Part shown: piece after piece, positions 10,512 to 19,037 of the stretch
Position numbering within the stretch: position 1 is the first letter of the stretch
Layout of the letters: each line of letters opens with the position of its first letter
NCBI RefSeq assembly: GCF_003355005.1
Contig: NZ_CP029985.1
Location: 1,665,001-1,729,000 of the forward strand
Length of the DNA stretch: 64,000 nt
Reading direction: 5' to 3'
DNA from: Sphingomonas sp. FARSPH
Lineage (GTDB): Bacteria; Pseudomonadota; Alphaproteobacteria; Sphingomonadales; Sphingomonadaceae
The notes under the pieces: model-generated
Databases searched by the model: none
What the model saw: the letters and a program-made list of their open reading frames with translations, nothing else
Told to the model about the DNA's origin: nothing
Program-made: the position numbers and the translations under genes

Positions 10512-11087
10512 TCAGGCTGTGGCGAGCGGCGCGAAGCGGGCGACCTGGCGGCCGATCAGCCGCAGTTGCTCGAGCACCGCGGGGTCGCTGGCGCCGCCCT
10601 GATCGTCGAACTTGGTCACCTGCGTGTTGATCGCGGCGGCGAACGGCGTCGGCCAGCCGCGCAGCGCGTGGACGATCGAGCGCAGCGCCGCGATCGTCGA
10701 TCCCGTCGCCTGCCAGCCATAAGCGGTCGCGATCAGCCCGACGGGCATGTCGGCGAGGTACGGCCGCGCATCCTTCGCCGTCTCCTCGAGCAGGTCGAGC
10801 GCGTTCTTGACGACGCCGCTGATCGACCCGTGATAGCCGGGACTCGCGATGATCACCGCCGACGCGCGCCGCACCGCGGCGACGAATGCCTGCTCGTCAT
10901 CGGTCCGCGTATGCGCGCGCGGGTCGTAGAGCGGCAGCCGCGCCATGTCGGCGCCGCCGAACATCTGCGTCGCGAACCCCTGTTCCGCCGCGGCGTCGAG
11001 CGCGATGCGCAGCGCGCGCTCGGTCGACGAGACGCCGCCGATGGTGCCGCCGATGCCGACGACGAGCGGGGGAGGGGATGCGGTCAT
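10512..11087 (-). CDS. NAD(P)H-dependent FMN reductase family flavoprotein
   Basis: A 191-residue flavodoxin-like protein. After the first strand (LVVGIGGTIGG) comes the phosphate-binding loop with SSTERAL; SPGYHGSISGVVKNALDLL is the conserved second FMN-contact motif of the NADPH-dependent FMN reductase family, which includes SsuE, ArsH and chromate or azo reductases. It probably reduces free FMN or quinones in the cytoplasm; the physiological partner is unknown. It uses ATG at 11087. The genes on both sides point differently, so it is probably monocistronic. It is divergent from the PBP gene, with a 161-base gap. Confidence 0.88.
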   Translation of the reverse strand: MTASPPPLVVGIGGTIGGVSSTERALRIALDAAAEQGFATQMFGGADMARLPLYDPRAHTRTDDEQAFVAAVRRASAVIIASPGYHGSISGVVKNALDLLEETAKDARPYLADMPVGLIATAYGWQATGSTIAALRSIVHALRGWPTPFAAAINTQVTKFDDQGGASDPAVLEQLRLIGRQVARFAPLATA

Positions 11088-11248
11088 GGCCGCGAGCGAT
11101 AGCGTGCGTCGTCCCCCTGCGCCAGCACGCGTCGGTGCCGTGCGGCGATGCCGGTCCCGATGCTGGCCATCCGCCTTGCGACACGGTAAATGGCGCGGAT
11201 CGGCGCGAAAGACTTGCCTCCAGCCGCTTTAGGATAGTAATACACCCC

Positions 11249-13417
11249 ATGGCTGACCGCTGGGACGAGCCGATGCGTCACGATTCCATCGACACTCACC
11301 GCCTTGGCCCGATCGGGCGGCGTTACGCGCTCGACGACGAGGCGCCGGCGGCCGACGTGCACGACCGCTATGCGGATCGCTTCGCCGATTTCCATGACGA
11401 TGCGCCCGCCGACGACGTCGCGCCGCGCCGCCGCTTGCCGGTCGGCCGCTGGATCGTGCGCGGGCTCGGCGCGCTGATCGTGCTGTTCGTCATCGCGGTC
11501 GGCTGGCTCGCCTTCACCGCGCCCTTGTCGAAGTCGCTGCAGCCGCCGACGCCGCCCTCGATCACGCTGACCGCGGACGACGGCACGCCGATCGCGCGGC
11601 GCGGCGCGGTCATCGGCGCGCCGGTCGACGCGGCGAAGCTGCCGAAACACGTCACGCAGGCGTTCCTCGCGATCGAGGATCGGCGCTTCTACAGCCACTG
11701 GGGCATCGACCCGCGCGGCATCCTGCGCGCCTTCGTCCACAACGTCGGCTCGGGCGGCGTGCGCGAGGGCGGCAGCACGATCACGCAGCAGCTGGCGAAG
11801 AACGCCTTCCTCGATTCGGATCGCACCGCCGCGCGCAAGATCCGCGAGGTGATGATCGCCTTTTGGCTCGAAGCATGGCTGTCGAAGGACCAGATCCTGT
11901 CGCGCTATCTGTCGAACGTCTATTTCGGCGACAACGTCTATGGCCTGACCGCGGCGGCAAAACATTATTTCGGCCGCGCGCCGGAGGATATGAACATCGG
12001 CCAGGCGGCGATGCTGGCCGGCCTCGTCAAGGCGCCATCACGCCTCGCTCCGACGAGCAATCTGGAGGGCGCACGCAAGCGCGAGATGGTCGTGGTGCGC
12101 GCGATGGCGGATGCGGGCTTCCTGACCAAGGCGGAAGCCGTCGACGTCCAGCCGCAGCGCGTGCTCGCCAGCCGGCCCGCGCAATTGCCCAGCGGTACCT
12201 ATTTCGCCGACTGGGTGCTGCCCGAGGCGCGCGATCAGGCCGGCGAGGTGAAGAGCGAATCGACGGTGAAGACGACACTCGACCGCCGGTTGCAGGCGAC
12301 CGCGGAACGCGTCATCCGCCAGGCGGGCCTTCGGCAGGCGCAGGCGGCGATCGTCGCGATGCGGCCCGACGGCCGCGTCGTCGCGATGGTCGGCGGCAAG
12401 GACTACACCAAGAGCCCGTTCAACCGCGCGACGCAGGCGATGCGCCAGCCGGGATCGACCTTCAAATTGTTCGTCTACCTCGCCGCGATGCGCGCCGGCA
12501 TGACGCCCGATTCGGTGATGGACGACAGCCGCGTCGAGATTGCCGGGTGGAAGCCCAAGAACGACGATAACCGCTATCTGGGGCCGATCACGCTGCGCCG
12601 CGCCTTCGCGCGTTCGTCGAACGTCGTCGCCGCGCGGCTGACGCAGCAGGTCGGCGTGCGCAACGTCATCCAGGCGGCGCGCGACCTCGGCATCTCGACG
12701 CCGATCGCCAACGAGGCGACGATCGGGCTCGGCACGTCGGAGGTGACGCTGCTCGAACTCACCGCCGCCTATGCGGCCATCGCCAACGGCCATTATCCCG
12801 TCCAGCCGCGCGGGCTTCAGGAGGTCGCCAACAAGGGCGCCTGGTACCAGTCGCTGACCGGCGGGCAGAAGTCGCTCGACGACGACACGCGGCAGAAGAT
12901 GCTGGAACTGCTCGGATCGTCGCTGCGCGGGACGGGGCGCGAGGCGGCGTTGACCGTCCCCGCCTACGGGAAGACGGGCACCAGCCAGAACAGCCGCGAT
13001 GCGTGGTTCATCGGCTTTGCGGGCGATCTCGTCGTCGGGGTCTGGGTGGGTAACGACGACAGTTCGCCCAACCCCGGCCTGCACGGCGGCGGCATCCCCG
13101 CGCAGCTGTGGCGCAACTTCATGGTGTCCGCGCTGGGCATCGCGCCGGTCGAGCGGCCGGTGGTGGTCGAGGAGAATGCGATGGACCCCGAAGCGCTGAC
13201 CGACAATGTCGGCGATGCCGTTGGCGACCTCATCCAGGATACGGTCGGCGATGCCATTCCGCAGGTGCAGGGCGCACTGCGCGGCGCCGGCATCGATCTC
13301 AACACCAACCGCGACGGCAGCATCTCGATCACGCCGCGCCGCACGCCCGACGGTCCGCCGCCGCCGCGCGAGCCGCGTCGCGGCGAGGAGGGGCCGCCGG
13401 CGGACGAGGGAGGGTAA
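11249..13417 (+). CDS. Class A penicillin-binding protein (bifunctional transglycosylase/transpeptidase)
   Basis: This 722-residue enzyme polymerises and crosslinks peptidoglycan at the inner membrane. A long acidic cytoplasmic tail (about 70 residues) precedes one membrane helix (GLGALIVLFVIAVGWLAFTA). The GT51 transglycosylase domain has catalytic Glu143 in AIEDRRFYSHWG and the motif GGSTITQQLAKN. The transpeptidase domain has Ser403-x-x-Lys406 (PGSTFK), SSN and Lys575-TGT. The C-terminus is a Pro/Glu-rich disordered tail. The ATG at 11249 was chosen because it starts the DEP-rich tail; the frame upstream overlaps the reductase promoter region. It belongs to the PBP1A/PBP2d-like group; it lacks an obvious OB insert, so I give no gene symbol. 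Confidence 0.93.
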   Translation: MADRWDEPMRHDSIDTHRLGPIGRRYALDDEAPAADVHDRYADRFADFHDDAPADDVAPRRRLPVGRWIVRGLGALIVLFVIAVGWLAFTAPLSKSLQPPTPPSITLTADDGTPIARRGAVIGAPVDAAKLPKHVTQAFLAIEDRRFYSHWGIDPRGILRAFVHNVGSGGVREGGSTITQQLAKNAFLDSDRTAARKIREVMIAFWLEAWLSKDQILSRYLSNVYFGDNVYGLTAAAKHYFGRAPEDMNIGQAAMLAGLVKAPSRLAPTSNLEGARKREMVVVRAMADAGFLTKAEAVDVQPQRVLASRPAQLPSGTYFADWVLPEARDQAGEVKSESTVKTTLDRRLQATAERVIRQAGLRQAQAAIVAMRPDGRVVAMVGGKDYTKSPFNRATQAMRQPGSTFKLFVYLAAMRAGMTPDSVMDDSRVEIAGWKPKNDDNRYLGPITLRRAFARSSNVVAARLTQQVGVRNVIQAARDLGISTPIANEATIGLGTSEVTLLELTAAYAAIANGHYPVQPRGLQEVANKGAWYQSLTGGQKSLDDDTRQKMLELLGSSLRGTGREAALTVPAYGKTGTSQNSRDAWFIGFAGDLVVGVWVGNDDSSPNPGLHGGGIPAQLWRNFMVSALGIAPVERPVVVEENAMDPEALTDNVGDAVGDLIQDTVGDAIPQVQGALRGAGIDLNTNRDGSISITPRRTPDGPPPPREPRRGEEGPPADEGG

Positions 13418-13418
13418 C

Positions 13419-13547
13419 TATCCTCCCCTGCAAGGGGAGGGGGACCGCCGAAGGCGGTGGAGGGGGGCTTCCACAAACGCTGTGCAGCGTGGAGAACCCC
13501 ATCGTCAGCGCTGACGCGCTGCCACCTCCCCGCGGGCGGGGAGGATA
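13419..13547. repeat. 129-bp REP/MITE-like element with terminal inverted repeats
   Basis: The element begins TATCCTCCCC (13419-13428) and ends GGGGAGGATA (13538-13547), a perfect 10-base terminal inverted repeat. Inside are hairpins at 13422-13440 (CCTCCCCT/AGGGGAGG), 13444-13458 (ACCGCC-GAA-GGCGGT) and 13525-13544. It fills the whole gap between the PBP stop and the Shine-Dalgarno of the next gene. It has no coding content of its own. Confidence 0.65.
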
Positions 13548-13561
13548 AGGGGGGGAAGCGT

Positions 13562-13942
13562 ATGAAGATCGACCTCAGGATCACCACCGCCGTCGCCGCC
13601 AGCCTGCTCGCAAGCGGTTGCGACCGCCAGCCCAAGGACAATGGCTGGACGACCGCGCAGGACACCGCGGTATGCACCGACAAGCAGGGCAACCGCGTCG
13701 CCGACGCCAATTGCCGCCGCGCATCCTATGCGCACGGGGGCGGGGGCTTCGGTTGGTATTATCTTGGCCGCAACGCGCGGCTGCCGTTCCTCGGCGAGCG
13801 GGTTGGCGGCGGCTCCTACGCCCGCAACCCGGCGGCGCGTTACGCCTTTGCGCCGCCCGCCACCGCGGTGACGCGCAGCGGCGCGATCAGTCGCGGCGGC
13901 TTCGGCAGCGCGGCCCGCTTCTTCGGCGGCGGCCGCTCGTGA
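13562..13942 (+). CDS. Small putative lipoprotein, YgiB-like position
   Basis: A 126-residue secreted protein. The signal sequence MKIDLRITTAVAASLLASGC ends in a lipobox LASG|C, so lipidation at Cys20 is predicted. The mature part is rich in Gly, Arg and Ala and ends RGGFGSAARFFGGGRS, which resembles the RGGFG tail of E. coli YgiB (DUF1190). The next gene overlaps it by four bases (GTGA) and encodes a YgiC-like ATP-grasp ligase, the same pairing as ygiB-ygiC. I infer a YgiB-type role, still undefined in the family, from context and the tail motif; overall similarity is weak. The ATG follows AGGGGGGAAGCGT. Confidence 0.7.
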   Translation: MKIDLRITTAVAASLLASGCDRQPKDNGWTTAQDTAVCTDKQGNRVADANCRRASYAHGGGGFGWYYLGRNARLPFLGERVGGGSYARNPAARYAFAPPATAVTRSGAISRGGFGSAARFFGGGRS

Positions 13943-15087
13943 TCCGCATCGAGACGGCGCCGCGCCCCGACTGGCAGGCGGCGGTCGAGGCGCAAGGGCT
14001 CGTCTGGCACACCGCCGACGGCAAGCCCTATTGGCACGAGGGTGCGCATTACCGCTTCACGCCTGCGCAGATCGCCGCGATCGAGACGGCGACCGCCGAG
14101 CTTTACCGCCTGTTCGTCGATGCGGGCGACGCGATCCTCGCCGATCCCGCCCTGCTCGCGCGCTTCGACATTCCCGCCGCCTTCCATCAGCCGATCCGCG
14201 ACGCCTGGGCCGCGGAGCCGCCCGCGCTCAACATCGGGCGCTTCGACCTCGGCTATGACGGCGCCGGGCCGCCCAAGCTGTTCGAATTCAACTGCGACAC
14301 GCCGACCTCCCTGCTCGAGGCGGCGGTGGTGCAATGGGACTGGAAGGAGGCGGTGTTCCCCGCGCTCGGCCAGTATAACGACCTGCACGAGGCGCTGGTC
14401 GCGAAATGGCGCGACATCGCCCCGTATCTGCCGCCGCGCGTCCATTTCGCGCATGCCGACGAGGACAGCGGCGAGGATGCGGTGACCGTCGCCTATCTGC
14501 GCGACACCGCGGAGGCGGCGGGGATCGCGACCGCCGGCGTCACGATGGACGATATCGGCTGGGACGAGGATGCGCGCCGCTTCGTCGACGGCGACGATGC
14601 GCCGGTCGAGGCTTTGTACAAGCTCTATCCCTGGGAATGGCTGACGCGCGAGGCGTTCGCGCCCCAGCTCGCCGAAAGCCTCGCCGCCGGCACGACATTG
14701 TGGATCGAGCCGGTGTGGAAGATGATCTGGTCGAACAAGGCGATCCTGCCGATCCTGTGGCAGCGCAATCCCGGCCATCCCAATCTGCTGCCCGCGAGCT
14801 TCGACATCCCCGATGGCGACACGGTCGCCAAGCCGCTGCTCGCGCGCGAGGGGGCGAACGTGTCGATCCGCTGCGGCGGCCGCGTCGTCGCGGAGGCCGA
14901 CGGCGCCTATGGCGATATGGGCTACGTCTACCAGGCCTTCTACCCGCTGCCCGAAGCCGCGCCCGGCTGTTACCCGGTGATCGGCAGCTGGATCGTCGAC
15001 GGCGCGCCTGCGGGGATCGGCATCCGCGAGGACGGCCTCATCACCGGCAACACCGCGCGCTTCGTCCCGCATGTGATCGCCGACTGA
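13939..15087 (+). CDS. Glutathionylspermidine synthase-family ATP-grasp ligase (YgiC-like)
   Basis: A 382-residue cytoplasmic ATP-grasp protein of the glutathionylspermidine synthase preATP-grasp family. Evidence is PPKLFEFNCDTPTSLLEAAVVQWDW (substrate and Mg region, about residues 110-135), VEALYKLYPWEWL, EPVWKMIWSNKAILPILW, and VAKPLLAREGANVSIRCGG. It starts with GTG at 13939, whose last bases form the TGA of the lipoprotein gene. This suggests translational coupling. E. coli YgiC-type proteins are ATP-grasp enzymes with a peptide-ligase fold, but no glutathionylspermidine activity has been established for them, so the substrate is unknown. Confidence 0.87.
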   Translation: MIRIETAPRPDWQAAVEAQGLVWHTADGKPYWHEGAHYRFTPAQIAAIETATAELYRLFVDAGDAILADPALLARFDIPAAFHQPIRDAWAAEPPALNIGRFDLGYDGAGPPKLFEFNCDTPTSLLEAAVVQWDWKEAVFPALGQYNDLHEALVAKWRDIAPYLPPRVHFAHADEDSGEDAVTVAYLRDTAEAAGIATAGVTMDDIGWDEDARRFVDGDDAPVEALYKLYPWEWLTREAFAPQLAESLAAGTTLWIEPVWKMIWSNKAILPILWQRNPGHPNLLPASFDIPDGDTVAKPLLAREGANVSIRCGGRVVAEADGAYGDMGYVYQAFYPLPEAAPGCYPVIGSWIVDGAPAGIGIREDGLITGNTARFVPHVIAD

Positions 15088-15195
15088 CGGGCCGTCGCCA
15101 GCTGGCGGCAGCGGGAGGGGGAACACTGCCGCATCCGGTTCAAATCTGCCGTCAGGCACGATGCCTGCAGAATAGGATGCCGGCAAGGCGATCCA

Positions 15196-15268
15196 TCATT
15201 GCGAGCGTAGCGAAGCAATCCAGGGCGTCTTGATCCGTCGCTGGATTGCTTCGCTACGCTCGCAATGA
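15196..15268. repeat. Perfect 28-bp inverted repeat, dispersed-palindrome type
   Basis: Arms at 15196-15223 (beginning TCATTGCGAGCG) and 15241-15268 are exact reverse complements of 28 bases, separated by 17 bases. The structure would give a very stable hairpin or cruciform. It lies in the 294-base gap between the ATP-grasp gene and a TorF porin. The core GATTGCTTCGCTACGCTCGC is, to my knowledge, a frequent dispersed repeat in sphingomonad and other proteobacterial genomes. The rest of the gap shows nothing recognisable. Confidence 0.8.
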
Positions 15269-15381
15269 CGAGCTTGCGTCAATCTCACCAAAGGTTGTGC
15301 GCCTTCGTTGGACGACATTGCGCGATCGTGCCGTACAGCGTGCTTGACCGCCGAGATACCACGCGACAGGGCGGCGGACCC

Positions 15382-16107
15382 ATGCGTCATTCCCTCGCCA
15401 TCGCGCTCTTGTCGCTGTTCGCCGCCGCTCCGGCGATCGCGCAGACTACGACCAGCATCGACGTCGCCGCCGCCAGCGACGATCGCCGCCGCGGGCTCAG
15501 CTGGAGCGACGGCGCGCTCGCCCCGTCGGTCGCGGTGCGCGCCACCGCCGGCCCGTTCGATGCGGGTGCGCGCCTCACTGCGACGCGCGGCAGCGCGCGG
15601 TTCGGCGGCGCGGATGCGGTCGGCGATCTCGACCTCGGCTATACGCTGCCGCTCGGCGGCGGCGTCGATCTCGTCGGGGTCGGCGCGGCGCATCTGTTCG
15701 CCGGTGCGCGCGGGCGGCAGGACTTCGTCGAGGGCGGTGCGGATCTCGACTATCTGATCGGCCCGCTCACCTTGACCGGCGGCGCGCGCTACGCCCCGCG
15801 CCAATCGTCGATCGGCGGCGACATCCTCTATCTGTTCGCCCGCGCCGAGGGCGGCGTGCCCGGCACCCCGATCAGCCTGCATGCGCAGATCGGCCGCACC
15901 GGCGGCGCTACCGACGACGCGGTGGCCGCGGCCCGGCTGCGTCCTGGCGGCGACTATACCGACTGGACGATCGGCGGCCGCCATGTGCGCGGGCGGCTGT
16001 CGATCGGTCTCGACTATGTCGGCACCGACATCGCGCGCGACGCGGCGCGCCTGTCGGGCGGGCACGCCGGCGATACGCTGGTCGGGCGCGTGGCCCTGCG
16101 CTTTTAG
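15382..16107 (+). CDS. TorF-family putative porin (second copy)
   Basis: A 241-residue outer-membrane protein. The signal peptide MRHSLAIALLSLFAAAPAIA is cleaved before QTTTS. The mature part begins with the family pattern ASDDRRRGLSWSDG (compare SDYRLRGISQSD in the copy at 2199), alternates amphipathic strands and ends LVGRVALRF with a terminal Phe. It is shorter than the kdp-linked copy and only distantly similar. No operon partner is evident, since REP-like elements flank both sides. The ATG at 15382 was chosen because it starts the signal peptide; the frame upstream runs through the 28-bp palindrome. Confidence 0.78.
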   Translation: MRHSLAIALLSLFAAAPAIAQTTTSIDVAAASDDRRRGLSWSDGALAPSVAVRATAGPFDAGARLTATRGSARFGGADAVGDLDLGYTLPLGGGVDLVGVGAAHLFAGARGRQDFVEGGADLDYLIGPLTLTGGARYAPRQSSIGGDILYLFARAEGGVPGTPISLHAQIGRTGGATDDAVAAARLRPGGDYTDWTIGGRHVRGRLSIGLDYVGTDIARDAARLSGGHAGDTLVGRVALRF

Positions 16108-16173
16108 GTCGGATCGGCCTTCAGCTTTTGGCGCGGATATCGCTACCTCTGGACGACATACGGTCCTCTTCTC

Positions 16174-16250
16174 GTTACCCCGGCCGCAGAGCCGGGGTCC
16201 CGCTTCTTCGATCCTCAAATAGCGGGACCCCGGATCAAGTCCGGGGTCAC
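16174..16250. repeat. Double-hairpin dispersed repeat, GGGACCCCGG type
   Basis: Two related palindromes face each other: 16174-16203 (GTTACCCCGG ... CCGGGGTCCCGC) and 16222-16250 (GCGGGACCCCGG ... CCGGGGTCAC). They are imperfect reverse complements around an 18-base spacer, and each also folds on itself. The right half matches the single palindrome at 9067-9095. The element occupies most of the gap between the TorF porin and the threonine aldolase gene. Confidence 0.75.
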
Positions 16251-16380
16251 GGCGGAAAGTCTGGATCGGTGAATGTCGATCCGCCCTGGCGCCGGGGTTT
16301 CGGGCGCCGGACCGCCGCTGTTCCTCCGGCCGACGCTTCCTGCGTTGACCGGCGGGGCGGGCCGCCGCAAGGCGAACGCC

Positions 16381-17382
16381 ATGCGCTTCTTCTCCGACAA
16401 TGCCGCGCCCGTCCACCCACAGGTGATGGCCGCCATCATCGCCGCCGACACGCTCGACACCGCCTATGACGGCGATGCGCGCTCGCGCGGGCTCGATGCG
16501 CGGTTGTCCACGCTGTTCGGCACCGATGTCGCCGCGCTATGGGTGCCGACGGGCACCGCGGCGAATTGCCTCGCGCTCGCCGCGCTGTGCCCGCCGCACG
16601 GCGGCATCGTGTGCCACCGCGACGCGCATATCCAGAACGACGAAGGCGGCGCGCCCGAATTCTACACGCACGGCGCGAAGCTGTTCCTCGCCGACGGGCC
16701 GGGCGCGAAGCTGACGCCGGACGCGATCCGCGGCGTGATCGATGCCATTCCCAACGACGTCCACCGGGTGCAGCCGCACGCGATATCGATCACCAACGCC
16801 ACCGAATATGGCCGCGTCTACACGCCGGCCGAGGTCGCGGCGATCGGCGACCTCGCCAAGGCGCGCGGCCTTGGCCTGCACATGGACGGCGCGCGTTTCG
16901 CAAATGCGATCGCGACGCTCGGCTGCGCCCCCGCCGACGTGACGTGGCGCGCGGGCGTCGACGCTTTGTCGTTCGGCTTCGTCAAGAACGGCGCGATGAG
17001 CGCGGAACTGCTCCTCTTCTTCCGCCCCGACCTTGCCGACGTCACGCGCTATCGCCGCAAGCGTGCCGGGCTGCTGCTCTCCAAGGGCCGCTATCTCGCC
17101 GCGCAGGTGCTGGCGATGCTGGAGGACGACCTGTGGATCGCCAATGGCGCCGCCGCCAATGCGCACGCCGCCCGGCTCGCCGCCGCGGCGCCCGCCCGGC
17201 TGGTCCATCCGGTCGAGGCGAACGAGGTGTTCCTGCGCGTCACGCCCGAAGAGGCCGCGGCGCTGCGCGCGCAGGGGTTCGACTTCTATGACTGGGCACC
17301 GGGCGAAATCCGCCTCGTCACCGCATGGGACAGCGATCCGGGCCATGTCGCCGCGCTCGCGGAGGCGATCGCCACCCTATGA
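16381..17382 (+). CDS. Low-specificity L-threonine aldolase family protein
   Basis: A 333-residue PLP enzyme of the beta-eliminating lyase family. It should cleave L-threonine or related beta-hydroxy amino acids to glycine and an aldehyde in the cytoplasm. Family marks are FFSDNAAPVHPQV at the N-terminus, WVPTGTAANCLAL (cofactor phosphate loop), HMDGARFANA (the PLP-stacking Asp-Gly-Ala-Arg), and the Schiff-base Lys202 in FGFVKNGAMSAEL. The start ATG opens exactly the conserved RFFSDN motif. The stop overlaps the start of the next gene (ATGA), so the two are probably co-translated. Confidence 0.88.
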   Translation: MRFFSDNAAPVHPQVMAAIIAADTLDTAYDGDARSRGLDARLSTLFGTDVAALWVPTGTAANCLALAALCPPHGGIVCHRDAHIQNDEGGAPEFYTHGAKLFLADGPGAKLTPDAIRGVIDAIPNDVHRVQPHAISITNATEYGRVYTPAEVAAIGDLAKARGLGLHMDGARFANAIATLGCAPADVTWRAGVDALSFGFVKNGAMSAELLLFFRPDLADVTRYRRKRAGLLLSKGRYLAAQVLAMLEDDLWIANGAAANAHAARLAAAAPARLVHPVEANEVFLRVTPEEAAALRAQGFDFYDWAPGEIRLVTAWDSDPGHVAALAEAIATL

Positions 17383-18308
17383 ACCGGGCTGCGAACGATC
17401 CGGCCGCCCCGCAATCGACCCGCGCCGCGATCCTCATCCCGTTCGCGATCGTCACGCTCATCTGGGGATCGACGTGGCTGGTGATCCGCGACCAATTGGG
17501 CGTCGTGCCGCCCAGCTGGTCGGTCACCTATCGCTTCATCGTCGCAGGCACCGCGATGGCGCTCTACGCCAAATTCCGCGGCGAGCGGCTGGCGCTCGAC
17601 GGGCGCGGCTGGCTGTTCGCCGCCGCGGTCGGGCTGTGCCAGTTCTGCCTCAATTTCAACTTCGTCTACCGGGCGGAACATCACATCACCTCCGGCCTCG
17701 TCGCGGTCGCTTTCGCGCTGCTGCTCGTCCCCAACGCGCTGCTCGCGCGCATCGTGCTCGGCCAGCGGATGGGGCGCCAGCTGATCGCGGGCTCCGCAGT
17801 CGCGGTGGCGGGCATCGCCCTGCTGTTCGTCCATGAGGCGCGCAGCGGCGCGGCGGGGCGGGCGGACACGCTGATCGGCCTCGCGCTCACCGCCTGCGCG
17901 ATCCTTGCGGCGTCAAGCGCCAACGTGATGCAGGCGACGCCCACCGCGCGCCGCTACCCGATGCTCGTCGCGCTCGCCTTTGCGATGCTGATCGGCGCCG
18001 CCGTCGACGGCGCGCTCGCCTGGTGGCTCACCGGGCCGCCGGTGGTGGAGATGCGCCCGGCCTATTGGGCGGGCATCCTCTACCTCGGCCTTGCCGGCTC
18101 GACCTTGTCCTTCCCGCTCTATTACACCGTGCTGCGCGTTATTGGCCCGGCTAAGGCGGCCTATTCCAGCGTCATCGTCCCCGTCATCGCGATGCTGCTG
18201 TCGACGGTGTTCGAGGGCTATCGCTGGTCGGCGCTGGCGGCGGGCGGTGCGGCGCTGACCGCGACCGGACTGGTCATCGCGCTCAGGGCACGCAGGCCGA
18301 ACCGGTAG
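17379..18308 (+). CDS. DMT-superfamily (EamA/RhaT-like) transporter
   Basis: A 309-residue inner-membrane protein with ten predicted helices in two EamA repeats. Markers are TLIWGSTWLVIRDQLGVVPPSWSVTYRFIVAG in the first repeat and AKAAYSSVIVPVIAMLLSTVFEGYRWS in the second. Such carriers export amino acids or other metabolites. Coupling to the threonine aldolase gene by an ATGA overlap suggests, as inference, a role in amino acid efflux (threonine or glycine). Its last 91 bases run antisense through the end of the following convergent SDR gene. Confidence 0.87.
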   Translation: MNRAANDPAAPQSTRAAILIPFAIVTLIWGSTWLVIRDQLGVVPPSWSVTYRFIVAGTAMALYAKFRGERLALDGRGWLFAAAVGLCQFCLNFNFVYRAEHHITSGLVAVAFALLLVPNALLARIVLGQRMGRQLIAGSAVAVAGIALLFVHEARSGAAGRADTLIGLALTACAILAASSANVMQATPTARRYPMLVALAFAMLIGAAVDGALAWWLTGPPVVEMRPAYWAGILYLGLAGSTLSFPLYYTVLRVIGPAKAAYSSVIVPVIAMLLSTVFEGYRWSALAAGGAALTATGLVIALRARRPNR

Positions 18309-19036
18309 TCGGGATAGCGCGGCGCCCAGCCGAGCAGCCGCTTCGCCTTGCCGTTGGCGACGCGGCGATTCTCCGCATAGAACCCCCGCGCTATCGGCGA
18401 CAGGCTGTCGAGCGACACCAAGGGCGGCGGCGGCAGGCCGAGCAACGCCGCGGCATAAGCGACGACGTCATCCTGCGCGCACGGCCGATCGTCGGCGAGG
18501 TTGTAGGCTCCCGCCGGCGCGCCTCGCGCCGCGATCACGCCCGCGACGATGTCGTCGACGTGCACGCGGCTGAACACCTGATCGGCCAAGCCCACGCGAT
18601 GCGCGCGGCCGTCGTGCACCCGCTCCAGCGGCGATCGGCCGGGGCCGTATATGCCGGGCAAGCGGAACACCCGCGCGCCGCGCGCCAGCCACGCCGCATC
18701 CGCCTGCGCCCGCGCCGAGCGTCGCCCGCCGCCGGTCGGCGCGCTTTCGTCCACCCATGCGCCGCCCGCATCGCCATAGACGCCGGTGGACGACAGATAG
18801 CCGAGCCAGCGCCCGCCCAGCGCGTCGCCATAGCGCGCCAGCACCGGGTCCGCGTCCCCCTCCGGCGGTACGGAGGAAAGCACATGGCTCGTTCCCGCCA
18901 GCGCCACGCGCACCGCCGCCTCGTCGTCGAAGCGCAGCGTCCCGTCGCGCCCGTCGCGCGTCGTCCCGATCACCGCCCCCGGCCACGCCCCGGCGATACG
19001 CGACGCGGTATAGCCGAGGCCGAAGATCAGCAGCAT
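18218..19036 (-). CDS. NAD-dependent epimerase/SDR family protein
   Basis: A 272-residue atypical short-chain dehydrogenase/epimerase-type protein with an N-terminal Rossmann motif IFGLGYTASRIA, LSSTGVYGD, an FRLPGIYGPGRSPLERV segment typical of NAD-epimerases, and SRVHVDDIVAGVIAA. It resembles YeeZ-like sugar-nucleotide epimerase homologues of unknown substrate. Catalytic tyrosine is not in a clean YxxxK, so activity is uncertain. The final residues (about 23, Ala/Ser-rich) are encoded opposite the DMT transporter and are probably a dispensable tail. It lies directly after the M28 peptidase gene, one base beyond its stop. Confidence 0.78.
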   Translation of the reverse strand: MLLIFGLGYTASRIAGAWPGAVIGTTRDGRDGTLRFDDEAAVRVALAGTSHVLSSVPPEGDADPVLARYGDALGGRWLGYLSSTGVYGDAGGAWVDESAPTGGGRRSARAQADAAWLARGARVFRLPGIYGPGRSPLERVHDGRAHRVGLADQVFSRVHVDDIVAGVIAARGAPAGAYNLADDRPCAQDDVVAYAAALLGLPPPPLVSLDSLSPIARGFYAENRRVANGKAKRLLGWAPRYPDYRFGLRALSAMTSPVAVSAAPPAASADQR

Positions 19037-19037
19037 G

